DNA from: Odontesthes bonariensis
Taxonomy: Eukaryota; Chordata; Actinopteri; Atheriniformes; Atherinopsidae
NCBI RefSeq assembly: GCF_027942865.1
Contig: NC_134507.1
Location: forward strand, 32,780,447 to 32,844,446
Reading direction: 5' to 3'
DNA: 64,000 nucleotides
The notes beneath the pieces were generated by a model. It was given only the letters and a program-made list of their open reading frames with translations, made no database searches and was not told the DNA's origin. The translations under genes were made by a program, and so were the position numbers. This document shows positions 63,700 to 64,000 of the stretch, piece by piece; within the stretch, counting starts at the first letter, position 1, and each line of letters begins with the position of its first letter.

Positions 63700-64000
63700 C
63701 AGGGAGAAGAGATGCTGAAGATCTCTTTGATTGGGAGTGACGTACTGGCGACCTCTCCTCCCAGAGTTAGCTTAGCAGTTCCGACCCAGCCGGACGGATG
63801 TTCGGCCAGGAGCAGACAACACCAGAGCACGGGAGATGGGATGGGACTGGAAGATCTGCATTACATTGCTTTTTATTACTCTTGTTGTGTGATAATCCAT
63901 AATTTTATGTATTGTACTTGGTACAAACTGTGATTAATTGGTTTGTTGGTGGTGTATTCATTCTATGTTTATTATCAATCAAAACTGATCACTGATATGT
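63700..64000 (+). other. Region after the envelope gene
   Basis: No LTR start, polypurine tract or terminal repeat can be named. The 3' LTR may begin here or lie beyond the window. Confidence 0.4.

Larger units (their letters stand above)
60690..64000 (+). mobile_element. Endogenous retrovirus, 3' half
   Basis: Retroviral integrase followed by an envelope gene in the usual overlapping arrangement, running to near the window end. Gag, protease, RT and the 5' LTR are absent, and no 3' LTR is identifiable before 64000. Both genes are broken (a frameshift in integrase, a stop in envelope). The envelope type points to a gamma-like retrovirus of fish. Confidence 0.8.

Overview
The window looks like a transposon-dense stretch of a ray-finned (teleost) fish genome. 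The evidence is vertebrate-type snRNA, 5S rRNA and tRNA genes, GT-AG introns, AATAAA signals, a poly-C2H2 zinc-finger gene, and fish-typical mobile elements (hAT, Harbinger, Tc1-like, L2-like and Tx1-like LINEs, Ty3/Gypsy, an endogenous retrovirus). No prokaryotic feature is present.

1-10.6 kb: a small-RNA gene cluster joined to a tandemly duplicated protein gene. A 5S rRNA fragment (-), a complete U5 snRNA (+), a near-complete U2 snRNA (+) and a 5S rRNA gene with a short internal deletion (+) are followed by two copies of a segment of about 4 kb. Each copy carries a five-exon gene with all splice sites and frames open (about 558 and 551 aa, function unknown), a conserved minus-strand terminal exon, and a U1 snRNA 5' half (-). 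Every snRNA start has a [T/G]CACCG motif 61-64 bases upstream, which I read as the PSE.

12.1-28.8 kb: a nested transposon stack. A minus-strand Tx1-clade LINE of the U2-targeting (Keno) type sits inside a second U2 gene, of which the promoter and first 26 bases remain at 28.6 kb. The LINE has been entered by (a) a Ty3/Gypsy element with integrase ahead of reverse transcriptase (Gmr1-like order), flanked by TTAG, whose 3' LTR carries a 542-bp MITE; (b) a 308-bp hAT-type MITE with an 8-bp target duplication; and (c) a full-length hAT with an uninterrupted 614-residue transposase, which splits LINE ORF1 at a clean 8-bp duplication. A further short hAT-like element abuts its 3' part.

29-42 kb: a five-exon OB-fold gene (30.96-32.86 kb) with a Tc1-like fragment in an intron; a 4.3-kb Harbinger (33.27-37.55 kb) that interrupts an old LINE tail and has itself been entered by two elements; tRNA-Pro(CGG) and tRNA-Thr(AGT) genes; a Harbinger fragment; and an internally deleted APE-type LINE.

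44-57 kb: one minus-strand zinc-finger gene. Its 19-finger last exon (44.48-46.10 kb) fits in phase with a Gln/Glu-repeat exon (55.90-57.21 kb). The roughly 9.8-kb intron is filled by a MITE, an L2-like LINE and a decayed hAT.

57.7-64 kb: an internally deleted L2-like LINE with a 55-bp minisatellite, a Harbinger deletion derivative, and the 3' half of an endogenous retrovirus (integrase and envelope, both broken).

Boundaries backed by terminal repeats plus target duplications are exact; other element limits are approximate. Family names rest on motif recognition, with no database search.
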